A stretch of DNA of 64,000 nucleotides, from positions 6,489,373 through 6,553,372 of the forward strand of contig OY744606.1 of assembly GCA_963556255.1 (NCBI GenBank), read 5' to 3'. Numbering within the stretch: position 1 is the stretch's first letter; the number at the start of each line of letters is the position of its first letter. Source of the DNA: Allolobophora icterica. Taxonomy: Eukaryota > Annelida > Clitellata > Crassiclitellata > Lumbricidae. The translations under genes were made by a program, and so were the position numbers. This document shows positions 11,723 to 23,623 of the stretch, piece after piece. The notes below the pieces were generated by a model. The model saw only the letters and a list, made by a program, of their open reading frames with translations. It was not told the DNA's origin and did not search any database.

Positions 11723-12324
11723 ATTCACTATTGTATATGGCCTGTACTATTACGGTAGAATTCTTCTTAGAAATATAATTATAGGCTATATAATAGGACA
11801 TATGCAACCATAATTTCATTTATTGTTCTAAAAAAAGAAAAACATTATCCTACATGATGAAGTGAACAAACATGTTATAAGGATAGAAAGGGTAGACTCA
11901 GAAGGGTCCCCGATTATTATGGTCTCTTTAAGGAAGCATCTAAGAATCGGGACACTGATCAGAAGACATTCTCAATATATAGACGTCGACGACGTCGTCG
12001 ATCTTCTCTGTGTTTTGTTCATCTATGGTAGATGCAAACAGCTGCACCGTAGCAGAACTAAACAGCACCGAAGCGTAGTAAATTCAACGACTGTGAATAT
12101 TTAAATAAAAAGCAACTTTTACAAAATTAAAAAAGTAGTGGATACAAGTGGAAAACACCAGCAAGACGATATAATTTAATGATTGCATAAAATTCTCTAA
12201 TAAAGAAACCAACTCCACTTGTGTAAAAAAATAACCTATAGAAACTAATGGTAAGTGACAACGAATGTTGTACAATTTATTAGTAACAAAAGAATAACTG
12301 TTGATAGTAAGAGAGCTAACAATA

Positions 12325-13140
12325 AATATAACGCTCAAATTCCATATGACACGAGATATAGATTTTCATAGCAAATTAACAATGACTGTAACTAAATAAT
12401 TAATCAATTGATTTAATTACTGCAAACTCTACATGTGAAAGTTAGCGAAGCAATAAAGCACTTAAAATTAACGTGATACAAATAGTAGCTGAAATTTATC
12501 AACTATGCAGTATGCACCCAATAGTTACACAAGTCCAAACAGCATCGGATATTAGAATTGAAGGTAACACTAGCGACGACGAAATTGCAACAAAGACTAT
12601 AAGCCTTTTTAAATCAATAAATGGTTACTAAACTATTCGTTATATTAAACACTAATCTAATGTTGTGCAATAAGAAAGATAAAAGGCTGCAAAGGGGACA
12701 GCCAAATCGCTACAAAGGTTATAAGCAAGTCTTATTTAAAAAAATAACGGTTGCTAAAACTATTCATTCTATACAAATTAACCTCAATCTAATGCTATGC
12801 GTGGAAGTGAATATTCTATTTTTCAAAAGCTAGAATCTCCATACAAGTTAGAAATGAAACGTTTCACAAATCGTTACAATAGCTACAGTTGAGCGTCTGT
12901 ATTAAAAAACAAACACAATCCGTATTACTACAATTTCCAGCAATCAGTGCAGTAAATTGAATAACCACAATGGCTCGGATTCTTCAGCTCAACTATAAGG
13001 CAATTATATTCAGGACTACTAAAATTCAATGGCTAATCAATGGCTACAAAGGTTAAGACAGAACGATAAAAAATTCCTAAGGTCATGCATAGAAGAACAA
13101 TAGAAAGCAAAATCCAGTACAAACAGACTATAAAATTTAG
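12325..13140. other. Copy-1-specific segment of repeat R, no gene seen
   Basis: About 815 bp of AT-rich sequence with no counterpart in repeat R copy 2. Short recurrent phrases (AACTATTCGTTATA / AACTATTCATTCTATA, GGTTATAAGCA, CAATGGCT) suggest internal tandem decay. No terminal repeats were found, so insertion here and deletion there cannot be told apart. Confidence 0.4.
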
Positions 13141-13279
13141 AAAGAGACCAGGGTTCCATCGTAAGAGACAAGATATTCATCGATGGATCACAAACAATTA
13201 TATTCAAGACTATATTCAAGATCGATGAATTTTAGTCATGAATATAGGCCTAATTGTCTGTGATCCATCGTAAATTTTC

Positions 13280-13480
13280 TGTTGCTGGTACTTCAGTCTA
13301 GAATGGTTTCCCTCTGACTCTGCGCTTGTCGCCTATAGGGTTCTTTCTTATACGCTTTACTGCTATCTCAAAACTGTCCTCTGTAGTCGATGCTGGGTCT
13401 TGAGCGCTCCTGAGTAGATACCACGAAGGGGCGCTATATAAATCCTCGAAATGAAATGAAATGACAACATTACATTGCAA
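13280..13480 (+). pseudogene. LINE ORF2 C-terminus relic
   Basis: The translation contains VAGTSV.NGFPLTLR, a decayed form of the SVVGPxxWNDLPLSLR phrase near the C-terminus of CR1/L2-like ORF2. It is followed by GGGGCGCTATATAAATCC and a (GAAAT)n tail. The same phrase at 25,640-25,680 and 59,370-59,530 shows this is a family 3' end. At least one stop codon interrupts it. Confidence 0.5.
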
Positions 13481-13885
13481 CTCCACTGCTACGCGAACTA
13501 GAACCGCATCCCTTAAATAAAACTCCTTCTGATGTAATTAACGTATTAGATTTATGCAAAGCCACGGATTAATATGCGCAAAGGTCGCCTTCCATATTTG
13601 CGATGTAAAACTATGTCGACGTCCACTGAGCGATCACTGGACTAAACTGGTCATTTGACCTTATATGGTCACTATGGAATTCTCAACGACTTTGTCTCAC
13701 GTGACCTCGAAAAATCACGTGACCTCCATATTAGGGCATTTGTCATCTTTGTATATTAGGGACGCCATTTTGATTTTATTCCGAAATATTCCATAAATCT
13801 CCTTTAAAAAACTAATGTCTTTCGAAAGTTTCGATCAATTTAGAAATTGGCATTGGCGAGTTTTCGATTTAAACTATAGGGAAGA

Positions 13886-14005
13886 GGTGCCTCTTGAGGA
13901 TTTGTTGCGTTAAGTTGAACTAGGCCAGGGGTGCCTCTTGAGGATTTGTTGCGCTAAGTTGAACTAGGCCACTTGAGGATTTGTTGCATTAAGTTCTGCT
14001 GTACG
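13886..14005. repeat. ~50-bp tandem repeat, three units
   Basis: Units begin with GTGCCTCTTGAGGATTTGTT and end with AAGTTGAACTAGGCC. Two full units and one partial unit lie here. The paralogous array at 60,282-60,440 has one unit more. Confidence 0.85.
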
Positions 14006-14976
14006 AAAAGTTTTTTGACTAAGAAAATGTCAGCATCTGTTCGTCGTTGTCGTTGTCGTGAATAGATAGAAAGATTCCTGAACGCGTATAGTTCATTCGA
14101 ATATCGTTTGGATACGATTTATATCTACCTACATGGATTGCTACTAAATCTGTCTGTAGGCCTACGAATTACGCGACGATTATCTATAGGGATAATAGAG
14201 TTTACGGATTATCACATTAGACAATCTTTCAGATATCAAAGTAGTTTGAAACATAATCAAACAACAATAAATCGAAATATCCGTTAAAAAGTCATATGTT
14301 AGATTATCATCTCTAGTTATAATATAAATGTTAGAGGAAGCTGTATACGTAAGCGTCCTCGGGACACTTCGTCCAGTTCATCCAATTCAGCTGACCTATA
14401 AACCAATCAGTCCACAAAACTCATCTGGAAGAAGAATCAAAGACCGGAGACGATGTAATTTCTACCGGTGGCGAAATCACATCTGGAGTTTCCAATGAAA
14501 CTGAATGTGATGGAACTGATGAATCTGACGACCTGGGTCACTTCCCATCAAGGTCGACTTTATACAAACATATATCACAGGGTCCCACTGCATCAACAGC
14601 AGGCAGTCTAGAGTAACAAAGGACGTGTTGACAAAGGAGGGTTTCATGATGACAATGCCAGCATTGCCGAATCAACAAAGGTAACAGCTTAATCAAATTC
14701 AACAAGCCAAGAAAAACCAGGTAAGAAAAGCCACCAACATTCTAAAAAGAACATGACATTCAGAAGTAATGTTAATGATAATGTTGATGTTGCTAATAGG
14801 ATTGATGACAAGAGTGCGACTTACGAGAATGATCAAACGAATGTTTATGAGAATGATCTAGAGAATGATCGCAGGAATGATGTTGATGATGTTACTCATA
14901 AAAATGATTATACGAATTAGGTTGCTTTTATTCAGGCTTTTGGCATAAGCTTTAAAGCACAGGAATATCTGCCAAA

Positions 14977-15430
14977 ACCAATGAGATGCGACTGGTGTCA
15001 ACGATTCGGTCATTACAGACGCAGCTGTTTCTATCAGCTTCGCCAACTCCGGGTAATTGCGCGTTGTCTAACCTTCAATGCTGCTCTCGCCCTCGTTCAT
15101 GCGTTCGTATTGAGGCGCCTTGACTACTGCTCATCTCTTTACACTGGCCTCCCTCGGGTTCGGATCAGCCATCCGCCCTCATATGCCATACGCCACTGGA
15201 GAGGGTCTATCGAGTAATTGCGTGTTTTCTGACGTTCATGCGTTCGTGTTGAGACGCCTTGACTACTGCTCATCTCTTTACACTGGCCTCCCTCGGGTTC
15301 GGGTCGAGCCACTGGAGAGGGTCCATCGAGCGTCTGCGGGTCTTATCGTCGGCTGCGCCAAAACTGACCGCGCTTTGCACTACATGGGACCGCGAGGTTA
15401 CACGGCAGCGCGAGAACCCTAGAGGGCATT
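14977..15430 (+). pseudogene. CCHC zinc knuckle joined to LINE RT fragments
   Basis: At 14,985-15,030 the frame encodes CDWCQRFGHYRRSC, a C-x2-C-x4-H-x4-C zinc knuckle as found at the end of ORF1 in several LINE clades. It runs straight into RT-type sequence: FYQLRQLRVIARC, HAFVLRRLDYCSSLYTGLP and, near 15,310, PLERVHRASAGLIVGCAKTD, which match the region after the RT catalytic core in CR1/L2-like ORF2. The HAFVLRRLDYCSSLYTGLP segment appears twice (15,098-15,160 and 15,238-15,300), a ~140-bp duplication. The knuckle has its counterpart in repeat R copy 2 near 62,200, but the RT does not, so this is probably an insertion or recombination junction. Confidence 0.6.
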
Positions 15431-16439
15431 TCACTATATTAGACTATTCCTCATTATGATTAGTGATACACTCATAGGCGTAATTTGTGGGTGGTATGAA
15501 GGATACCCGTACTCACACTTTCTGGACTGGGGATACCGTTCCCCGCTTTCTAAACAATGCCAATCAATATTTTATTATTGCGCCTGCCCATATATCTCGC
15601 AGTCTCCGCCTTGCGTCGTGTATGTAGACAGAGTGAGGGTTGTGTATCACAAAAGTACGAAAGTACTTAGATACACAGCTAAACCGAGAGCCAGACGAAC
15701 TGAGTCACAGGCAGTCAGACATTCAGCCAGACTGGTCACCCGACAGACTGACGCCGTGACCGGTCCGCAGCCGGCAGGCACCACAGATTTGGGCCACGGC
15801 TACACTCCTTGGAAAGATCTGAGATCACCCTCACTCTCTATCTTATGGTTGTGATCTAAGTCACATTGGGATGTGGAGATGCAGGTCAAAGTGCTAGCTT
15901 CTATATCCTTCGCCAGTTACAAATCCGTATATAGACCCGCACTCATATTGTTTGCCTTGATATGACTCCCCACCCCTCACTCCCTTCACAATCTCAGAAT
16001 CAACAGGCTAACTGTCCCAAGTTAAACATATCCGAGCCGTCTAACTGAAGAAAGCTCCCTCCATTACATAATTATTATGAGCATTTGAGACGTCGTTGAT
16101 TTTTTACTTTTACACGTCGCGTTCCGATTTCGCTGATAAATTTGTTCTGAAACGAGAGCGAAAAGATGACATCATAGACGATGAAACATCGTTATGGAGG
16201 TAAGCTTATCAGCGTTTCATAATCACTTATTGGCAGGGTATTATGTTCAAAATGGTCTCCATGCGAAAACCCAAGGTGGAGATGAAATTGGTACCCCCAC
16301 TTTCTAGACCAAAGTTACGACCCTGGATGTACCTTATGGGTTGGATGGGAGAGAGATGACTGACTGATGATTGCTCAATCTATGTAGGCCACATCGACCA
16401 TTATAAGTTAGAGGACAGAATCCAGTTGTCGTCAAAGGC
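15431..16439. other. No gene recognised
   Basis: A 132-codon frame at 15,456-15,854 has no recognisable motif and lies in decayed LINE surroundings. It is probably chance. No RNA gene or transposon end was identified. Confidence 0.4.
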
Positions 16440-18560
16440 AATTAACAAATGATGTGATAGGAACGAATTTAAAATATCTATAAATAAACCTATAGGCGTT
16501 TTGTTTACTAAGAAACGTAGGATACCAAATATTAACATAAAAATTGGCAATGAGCCCATAAAAATTGACTATCGTGGGAACCACATAGAGAATATGCGAC
16601 AACCAAATGTAAAACTGCAGAAATCTTCTAATGGTATATGCATACCATTGGGGAGTTTTGAAGATAGCGTTATTTAATATTTAGGCCTATATGTCCCTAG
16701 TTATAGATGAATTATTGATTACGCTAAATCACATCGAGATCCTTTATTCGGTCTGAGGAGTTAAGGCTGTACTGTGGTGCGGTCAAAGGTACTGCGGCCT
16801 CAGCACTTCAAAATGAGTGCGGTGAACTGCCCTTGTATACTACTGAGACAATTACAGAATTCACTAAAACTAGAAAGAATATCTAGGGAAATCCAGGTCA
16901 TCGAATCAGATCTGCTTATCAACCTCATTGGACGAATGAGTTACACAACAGTTGGTCATTAGAACCAATCCACTTAGGCTACACACGAATCACATAGCTT
17001 TTTGAACTCTCTTAACCTTCCTTTTCAGGCTCTATCTTGTCCTATCTAAATACTGACATTCAAGTCGGTATAAGTCTCCACAAATCAATAAGCAAGAAAA
17101 ACGACAATTCTGAACTTCTCATTTCCTTAGAACACATGAACAATTATCACGCATACATACTTAAATACACAGATGGTTCGTATATAGGGCTGGAAATTTA
17201 GTCGCTGCTGATTACACAATCCGTATACCCTAACTTTAGAGATCCAAATCCGTCTTTGCAATAGCTCTAGCATATATGCCGCCGAATTAATTGCAATTGA
17301 GGTCTTCTTTGATATCAGAAAATGAAAACAAAGACCTTAAACATTTAGCTGTTTTTCTGACTCATTAAATGTTCTTTCTTCTATTAAGAATTCCCTTTCA
17401 AAATTCCGACGATCCCAATAACAAGAGAAATACGAATATTTAATGGAATTAATGTAAGTAAGGCACATTTGATATGGATCCCTATAGTCATTTAAATATA
17501 GTGGGCAACGCAGGAGCTAATTGTTTAGCAAAACAATCATTTAATATGTCCATTATTAATTCAACAAATTATCTAGAGTTGCAAGAAGTCTTTGCAATTA
17601 TAAAATCTCATATTATTAACGAACAGCAGAGGAATTATGATGGTGACCCTCACTGGCGTAAACTTGTCCAAAATATTGGGGGCATGGGGTCTGGACCACA
17701 GGAGCAAAAAAAACAAGTTTTTTCAATATTAAAAGTTGCTTTTTTGTTTGTTTTTTGTTTGTTTTTGTTTTGTTTTTATGGTTCTTGTTGTTTTGGTTGT
17801 TTTTAAGATTTTCGGATTTCGAATAATAAAAATCATGAAAAATGGCATGAACAAGAGCTCCAACTCAGTATAATTCAGTTGCGATTTCCGAAAATTAAAA
17901 ATCATTAAATCAATGTTATTAAAAAACTTCTACAAAAATGAGAAAGTTATTTTTAAAAAAAACAAATTTTGTGGTTTTCTTTTATTTAAACCAATATCCG
18001 AAAAAACTTTTCCACCTCTGGTCTGGACAGTCAGCAGAGGCTTCCGGTGTTAAGTTAATGCGTATGAAATGAGGCGTTTTGCTTACATGCAAATTTGTTT
18101 CATATTGAAGATAAAAATAAATCTTTGTTTTCATTATGAATTTCTGATAGTATTTCACTTCTGTGTCTCTGTTTTTCTGTTTCTGAATAAATTTGTCTAT
18201 TTTGAAACATAATATTTTAATATTTTAAGAAATTCTCCTCTCGATTTTTTGGGGGGCATTGCCCCGGCTCCTCAATTATTGGGGGGCACGTGCCCCGGCT
18301 GACCCCCCAGAGTCTACGCCTATGGTGACCCTAAGGGTCATCATAACTATATTTGTCCTGTAGCTTCAATTTTTTTTACCTTAATAGAAAGAAGACTGCT
18401 CAAATTTCACGATTAAGATTATGAAAAGTAAATCGTTTTGAAAGACTTCTTCTTATGAAGAAACATAAAAATGGTCTTTGTAATTTATGTAAAGATACAG
18501 AAAAGGTAAACCACGTATTATTAACTCGCGAAACAGAAAATATATCTAGCATATCAAGGG
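16440..18560 (+). pseudogene. Jockey/I-like LINE ORF2: RT tail, RNase H, C-terminal zinc motif
   Basis: A strongly decayed ORF2 can be followed in pieces. Near 16,500-16,600 it reads LFTKKRRIP and NIKIGNEPIKIDY, as in the region after the RT palm. At about 17,170 it reads YTDGSY, the first acidic motif of an RNase H fold. At 17,474-17,560 it reads SHLNIVGNAGANCLAK, matching the SHxGIxGNExADxLAK end of LINE RNase H. At about 18,460-18,520 it reads GLCNLCKDTEKVNHVLL, a C-x2-C...H motif usual at the C-terminus of such ORF2 proteins. Multiple stops and frameshifts are present. A 674-bp hAT MITE (17,651-18,324) splits the coding part between RNase H and the zinc motif, and the frame resumes across its duplicated target. 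Confidence 0.6.
17651..18324. mobile_element. hAT-type MITE (H2)
   Basis: Bounded by a perfect 8-bp target duplication GTGACCCT (17,643-17,650 and 18,325-18,332). The ends are CACTGGCGTAAAC and, in complement, CATAGGCGTAGAC. The interior is non-coding and holds runs such as GGGGGGCA.TGCCCCGGCT near the right end. It lies inside LINE coding sequence. Confidence 0.85.
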
Positions 18561-19117
18561 ACAAATGAGTTTTTTAAAAGTAGATTTTAACATCAAGACT
18601 GTTTGGTATATAGTTTGTATTTAAAGTTTAGTGTGTAGGCTTACAAGCCTTATAAACAAAAGAAAAGTTGTACAAATACTGTCGTTTCATAAGCTCATGT
18701 ACACAGATTTACTTTTTTGTATGCTATCAGTTATTAAATTGTACATATAATAATGGTATACGGGCTAGGCCAGACCTGTTTTTTTATGTTCGTAACTATT
18801 TCTATAATACTGTTTGATTATATAGTTTTATTACATGTGTCAAATTAAAGAATAGTAAGCATTATTAATTATCCTCAAAGCTGTAGTGAACTTTTATAAA
18901 ATATATTAACAATTTCATTCAGAACAAAGTTGTCATTTATTATGAAACTTGTAATAAAAAAGGCTTTCGCTTATACATTCTTGTGTTAAAACTGATGCTA
19001 ATTGTTGTGTGATAACAAGCATCAAGTGTCTCATTATCATAATGTAGTTATGTTGCGGCCTCGCTCCGTCCGCTACGCTCTGCTGATTGACTTTATTTCT
19101 TTGTCCGTCGGGCAAGG

Positions 19118-19400
19118 GCTGTTAAATGGCCCAGCATGGCGCGTTTGCTATTGTTGGTTCCTCCCCTTGGAATGACACGAACCCTCAATTCGATCCAAGA
19201 TTTTGCCTGGGGGTCTTTTCCCTACCTGTCCGCTACCTAAACCATTTCTTTTCCCCAGGGGCTCCCACGTCGAGGGCGCCTCTGAAAAGCTCCGACTGTT
19301 GAGATGCCCTTTACAACAAGGCAATGCAATGGGATGTTGTATATGGACCTTGGTGGGTGGTTTTGGTCTTAGGCTCTTGGTCGTTGGATTGTAATATAGC
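19118..19400 (+). pseudogene. LINE ORF2 C-terminus relic (R tail, copy 1)
   Basis: Paralogue of 62,450-62,720. The translation shows FAIVGSSPWN, LPVR and FPRGSHVEGASEKLRLL, corresponding to the SxVGPxxWNDLP C-terminal phrase of CR1/L2-like ORF2. The copy here carries a frameshift near WN. An AT-rich 3' flank follows. Confidence 0.55.
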
Positions 19401-19529
19401 CTAGTCCTGTTTAACCCTTGTTTATACAACGTATATTTTTCATACACGTAAGTATAACATGAGGTTTTTCATTTTATTGGTAAATTTTTACATAACCAAT
19501 TAATTAATATTATCAAGCAATATTATCGT

Positions 19530-19592
19530 TATATATATATATTTTATCAAGCAATATTATCGTTATGGTATAACGATAATATTGCTTGATTT
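19530..19592. repeat. Short palindrome around AT tract
   Basis: TATCAAGCAATATTATCGTTAT occurs before and after an AT tract (about 19,512 and 19,545), then in reverse complement (ATAACGATAATATTGCTTGA) at about 19,570. The last pair makes a perfect hairpin. Confidence 0.6.
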
Positions 19593-19599
19593 TTAGTGA

Positions 19600-20786
19600 T
19601 TAATACATCTAGCATATATTTCTAGAATAATGTTTGATTATAGCACTAGATGTTTATATAAACTTTACCAGCAAAATAGAACCCATAATTACATGTATGA
19701 CAAATATCGACGAAACTGTATTAAAAACTAACAGTGATATCAAAATTGCATGTCATTTAAACTGGTAATAAAAGATTTCATTTATTTAAATAAATAAATT
19801 ATCTCATGTTGGCTACATTAAGAATGTTCAAGAATCTGATATAATTTTTTAAAATTTGTATGACAATTGCGGCAAAATGTTGTTTAATTTGCATCAGATA
19901 TCATCTTAGCACAATGCATGCATGTAGCATAGACGTAATTAGCTGTATTATTTTACGTCGTTAAACAATGAATACTAATGACATTGTAAAGTTCCGTTTT
20001 AACACCTTTAAATGTTGCCTATCGGGCGCTATGAATTCATTTTCACTGCAATGCATATGCTTTAAATTGTCGACAGCCTTCAATATCATACGACGACGTT
20101 AAACCTTGGAATAACAATAATAATCGTTGTCATTGTGAATTTCCACGGGTCGTCAGCCAATGGAGCTTGTATACAAGGCTTCGCGCCGCCCCTCACGAAT
20201 GGGGTTTTCCGGAGATGTCGCTTTAGAATCAAGAAATGCCTATCATAATATGGCTAGATTTTATTGGCTGGACGCAACTAGGTCGTCCAATAAATGACCG
20301 AATATGTAGTCAGTGGATAAACAGATAAAACAACTTCAGTCCTATTTGAACATATCTGGATGAAATATGGCACGATACCTTTGCTTGCAATTAGGATATT
20401 GTATGAATTCATGACAGCTTTATACATATCCCAGATATCGAACTGTAACACGGCTGAGCTATTAATTTTGCAGGTAGGCCTATCTATGAGAGAATCGAGC
20501 GATGGGCAGATGCGCACAATTAACGAACGTATTCGTCTTTCGGTTATAAATATGTTCGTACTTCAAGCAATTTCAATATCAACGATCCGTAAGACAGCAA
20601 GGCGTTAGCTACATACCTTTGTCAAATTTGTAAGCTGATGAAATAATCAAACTTTATGACAAAAACAGTCATTCACGTTACAAAACAATTATAAGTTAAT
20701 TATCGCTCGCAGGTGATCGCTCGCAGGTAATAACGTCAGCTGCATCAGCATTGAAAGAAATAAATAGAAAACCTAGACTGATCCGA
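19600..20786. other. Non-coding, nothing recognised
   Basis: AT-rich unique-looking sequence. The TCGCTCGCAGGT doublet at about 20,704-20,728 is a local 13-bp duplication. No gene is supported. Confidence 0.4.
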
Positions 20787-20794
20787 GATACGGC

Positions 20795-20966
20795 CAGGGG
20801 CGTCTACACCATAGAAACTTTGTAGCAAATGCTCCATCCAAGAAATAGGGGGGGGAGATCTGTCAGTGTGTGTACCACCATTTTAGGGGAGAAGGAACGG
20901 GAAGGAGGGAAGAAGAGGAGGAAAAGGGACGTTGCTCCAATGACTTAGGGGGGATAGACGCCCCTG
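20795..20966. mobile_element. hAT-type MITE (H3), 172 bp
   Basis: Terminal inverted repeats CAGGGGCGTCTA with perfect 8-bp flanking duplications GATACGGC (20,787-20,794 and 20,967-20,974). The interior is purine-rich (GGGAGAAGGAAC, GAAGAGGAGG) and non-coding. Confidence 0.9.
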
Positions 20967-21058
20967 GATACGGCAATAAATATAAAATTAAAATAAGCAA
21001 CTGCAGGAGACAAGTGACGTCGATGAACAACCGGTTAACGTAATGGAAGACGTATAAT

Positions 21059-21114
21059 ATACACACACACGCAAGCAAACAAACACAAACACAAGCACAC
21101 GCGCACACATATAT

Positions 21115-21211
<97 letters not shown>

Positions 21212-21230
21212 TATATACACGTATATATTC
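21059..21230. repeat. (CA)n/(TA)n compound microsatellite
   Basis: (AC)n followed by about 40 TA units and again (AC)n. Confidence 0.95.
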
Positions 21231-21289
21231 AACACACGCCATATATATCAAAATTTAGTCCAGTTTAATCTTATGTAGCTATACACATC

Positions 21290-21612
21290 AGTACATACAT
21301 ACATACGTATATGCATACATGCATATATACATACATATATGCATAAATACATAAGTATATACATACATACTTACATACACACACAAACACACACATACAT
21401 ACGTGCATACATACATTCCGTGACGGAGCGCCCTACTGAGATACTCAAGGGGCGATAGACAATTCCTATGATATATTCAATCCTATGCATATATACATAC
21501 ATACATACATACATACATACATACATACATACATACATACATACATACATACATACATACATACATACATACATACATACATACATACATACATACATTC
21601 ATTCATTCATTC
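21290..21612. repeat. (CATA)n microsatellite
   Basis: Interrupted CATA-type repeat at 21,290-21,415 and about 28 nearly perfect units at 21,486-21,600, ending in (TTCA)n. Confidence 0.95.
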
Positions 21613-21983
21613 GTCATTCATCGAGGCATTCATATAGGCGTGTCTCCATTTGATTACATCCGATATACTCTGCCATCCCTGCCCCACTCAATGACAGGGT
21701 GACTGACACAGGATGGCAGTGTACGTGCTGTGTCGATTCTAAACTTCTTGTGGCATTTTAAAATAAATTTTGTCGATTTAGCAGTAAATATTTATTCCTG
21801 GTCGTAAAAATTTTAATTTTCTAGTTAATTTTGAAGCTTATTTTACTGATCAGATCAGTTTAGTTCTTTCTTTTTTTGTATTATTATTATTACCATTATT
21901 ACGTATTATTGAGCAATGACCCAGCAGCAATTGATTGCTGAAGATCCCTACACAGAAACAGTTTGAGGGGTGGCGTTAACCGC

Positions 21984-22655
21984 TGTAGCGATTTCAGATT
22001 ACCCCGTTTCAAATTACCCCCCGGTAACTTGAAATCGCATTCAGATTACTGGGGATAATCTGAAATCGATTTCAAGTTACCCCTGGGTAATCTGAAATTG
22101 ATTTCAAGTTACCCCTGGGGTAACTTGAAATCGTATTCAGATTACCCCCTACGATTTCAGATTACCCCTTCAAATTAATGGGCCCGTTCTTCGACTATCT
22201 CATAATAATAACAATAATTGTTAACATATATCATTAAACTCTCATTACTCTTCTAGTATATGATGTCCAACAAGCTATCTTTCTCTGTAGATCACAATTA
22301 CATCAACTAGGTTGAATCTTTGTTTATGTTATGTTTGCATGTAATATGTCAGGCACTTTCAACTAGTGTATGAGTGGTTTTAATAAAACTAACATTTCTG
22401 TGACATTTTTTCATTTTTTCAAATATTGAGACTAGCTGTCAATCTTGTATGTTTCACGTGTTTTATTCAATAAACATAATTATCATGACTTGTAAGCATA
22501 AGAATTTATCATTTTAGCTAAATCAGACAGGGGGTAATGTGAATAGCGCAGAGGTAACTTGAAATCGAGTTCAGGCTACCCCCGGGGGTAATGTGAAATC
22601 GATTTCAGATTACCGGGGGGTAACTTTAAATGGGGGGTAGCCTGAAGTCTTTACA
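21984..22655. mobile_element. CCGG-flanked MITE, copy 1
   Basis: One of three copies (others at 28,483-29,306 and 54,802-58,245). The ends read TGTAGCGATTTCAGATTACC and, in complement, TGTAAAGACTTCAGGCTACC. They are flanked by CCGC (21,980-21,983) and CCGG (22,656-22,659). Both ends carry several alternating modules of the form GATTTCAAGTTACCCC and GGGGTAATCTGAAATC, making a fold-back-rich border. The centre (about 22,180-22,530) is AT-rich and non-coding. Confidence 0.75.
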
Positions 22656-22829
22656 CCGGTATTCTCAGTGTTGCAAAGCGAGAACAATAACCAATCGGCT
22701 TCCATGCCCAACAATCAGATACGTAGCGTACATCACCTTGTCTGTGCTCATGACCTCGATGTGCACAACAAGATGCCAACCCGATATCGTAATTAACGGT
22801 ATTTAGATACTTATTAATACTGGCTGCCA

Positions 22830-23028
22830 CTCTTTTAATTATACTAAAAAATAATTTATTTATTTTAATAATACAAACAATAATTTAGTTATTTTAATTT
22901 AATTTCAGTGTTTTGAACTGTTTTCAGTGTTTATTGAGACCTCTCCAACCCCCAATCCCGTTTTGCTCGGGATTTTAGCACGCCCATAATTATTCCGTTC
23001 CGGAACCTTTTTTGCCAGAAAAACGCAC
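22830..23028 (-). mobile_element. hAT MITE of the CAGTGCTTTTTT family, truncated
   Basis: In reverse orientation this matches the complete element at 46,996-47,270: TTCAGTGTTTATTGAGACC, CAATCCCGTTTTGCTCGGG and TTCCGTTCCGGAACC. It ends at AAACGCACTG (about 23,028). The other terminus is missing and replaced by unrelated sequence. Confidence 0.65.
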
Positions 23029-23623
23029 TGCTAAGTAGGCCTATACACACAAATAAATATGACGAACGCATATACAAAAATATATTCGTGCTAAATATTT
23101 ATACTAAATATCACTCATGATGATTGCCTAATTTTAATCTCAAGTTATCTGTGAAGCTGCTTAACGTGCATCACATTTTAAATTATATAAGTACATGTAC
23201 TTCGTATTTTTCAAGTCTGCATAAATTTCTACATAATATATCTATGCGTATTAAATATACTAATATATATTAGTATATTTAAAGTACTCATATAGATATA
23301 CTCTGATATTCCTTTCTGATATATGGCGTAGATTTCAAGTACCACAATCACCGTGGAGTTACTTTATTATAGTGCGAAGGGCGGCGCGTAAATTTTCATC
23401 ACGTTGGAACAAGCAGAGTACCAGCTGCTTGCCGCTGATGAACGAGGGTACCAGTCACGACGCCATTGTTTCGGTTTTTCTCGGAAAAGTTACGTTTAAT
23501 TTTCGCTTCAATTTTGACGGGTAAATACATATTTACTCTATGCTGTTAAGCCTGTTGTCTGTGTTCCATGTAATTTAAATTATTATGTGTTTAAAATATT
23601 TTTAACGACAAAACTAAAGCGCG

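Larger units (their letters stand above)
11815..19600 (+). repeat. Repeat R, copy 1
   Basis: Collinear with 58,290-62,950. Shared landmarks include GAAGTGAACAAACATGTT, TATTATGGTC, ACATTCTCA.TATATA, CTATGTCGACGTCCACTGAG, CTCTTGAGGATTTGTTGCG, AAAGCCACCAACATTC and CAAAGTTGTCA. Repeat R directly follows S in both places, so S and R form one large duplicated unit. Copy 1 holds extra sequence at about 12,325-13,140 and 15,018-18,865 that is absent from copy 2. Copy 2 holds a hAT MITE at 58,468-58,846, a LINE end at 59,560-59,885 and ORF1-like sequence at about 61,440-62,180 that are absent here. Confidence 0.8.

Noticed and set aside
15456..15854. 132-codon ORF as a gene
   Set aside because: No motif, no splice context, surrounded by decayed LINE sequence.
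20863..21653. ORFs over (TA)n, (CA)n and (CATA)n
   Set aside because: Products are alternating Tyr/Ile, Cys/Val or Met-Tyr-Val-Cys strings caused by microsatellites.
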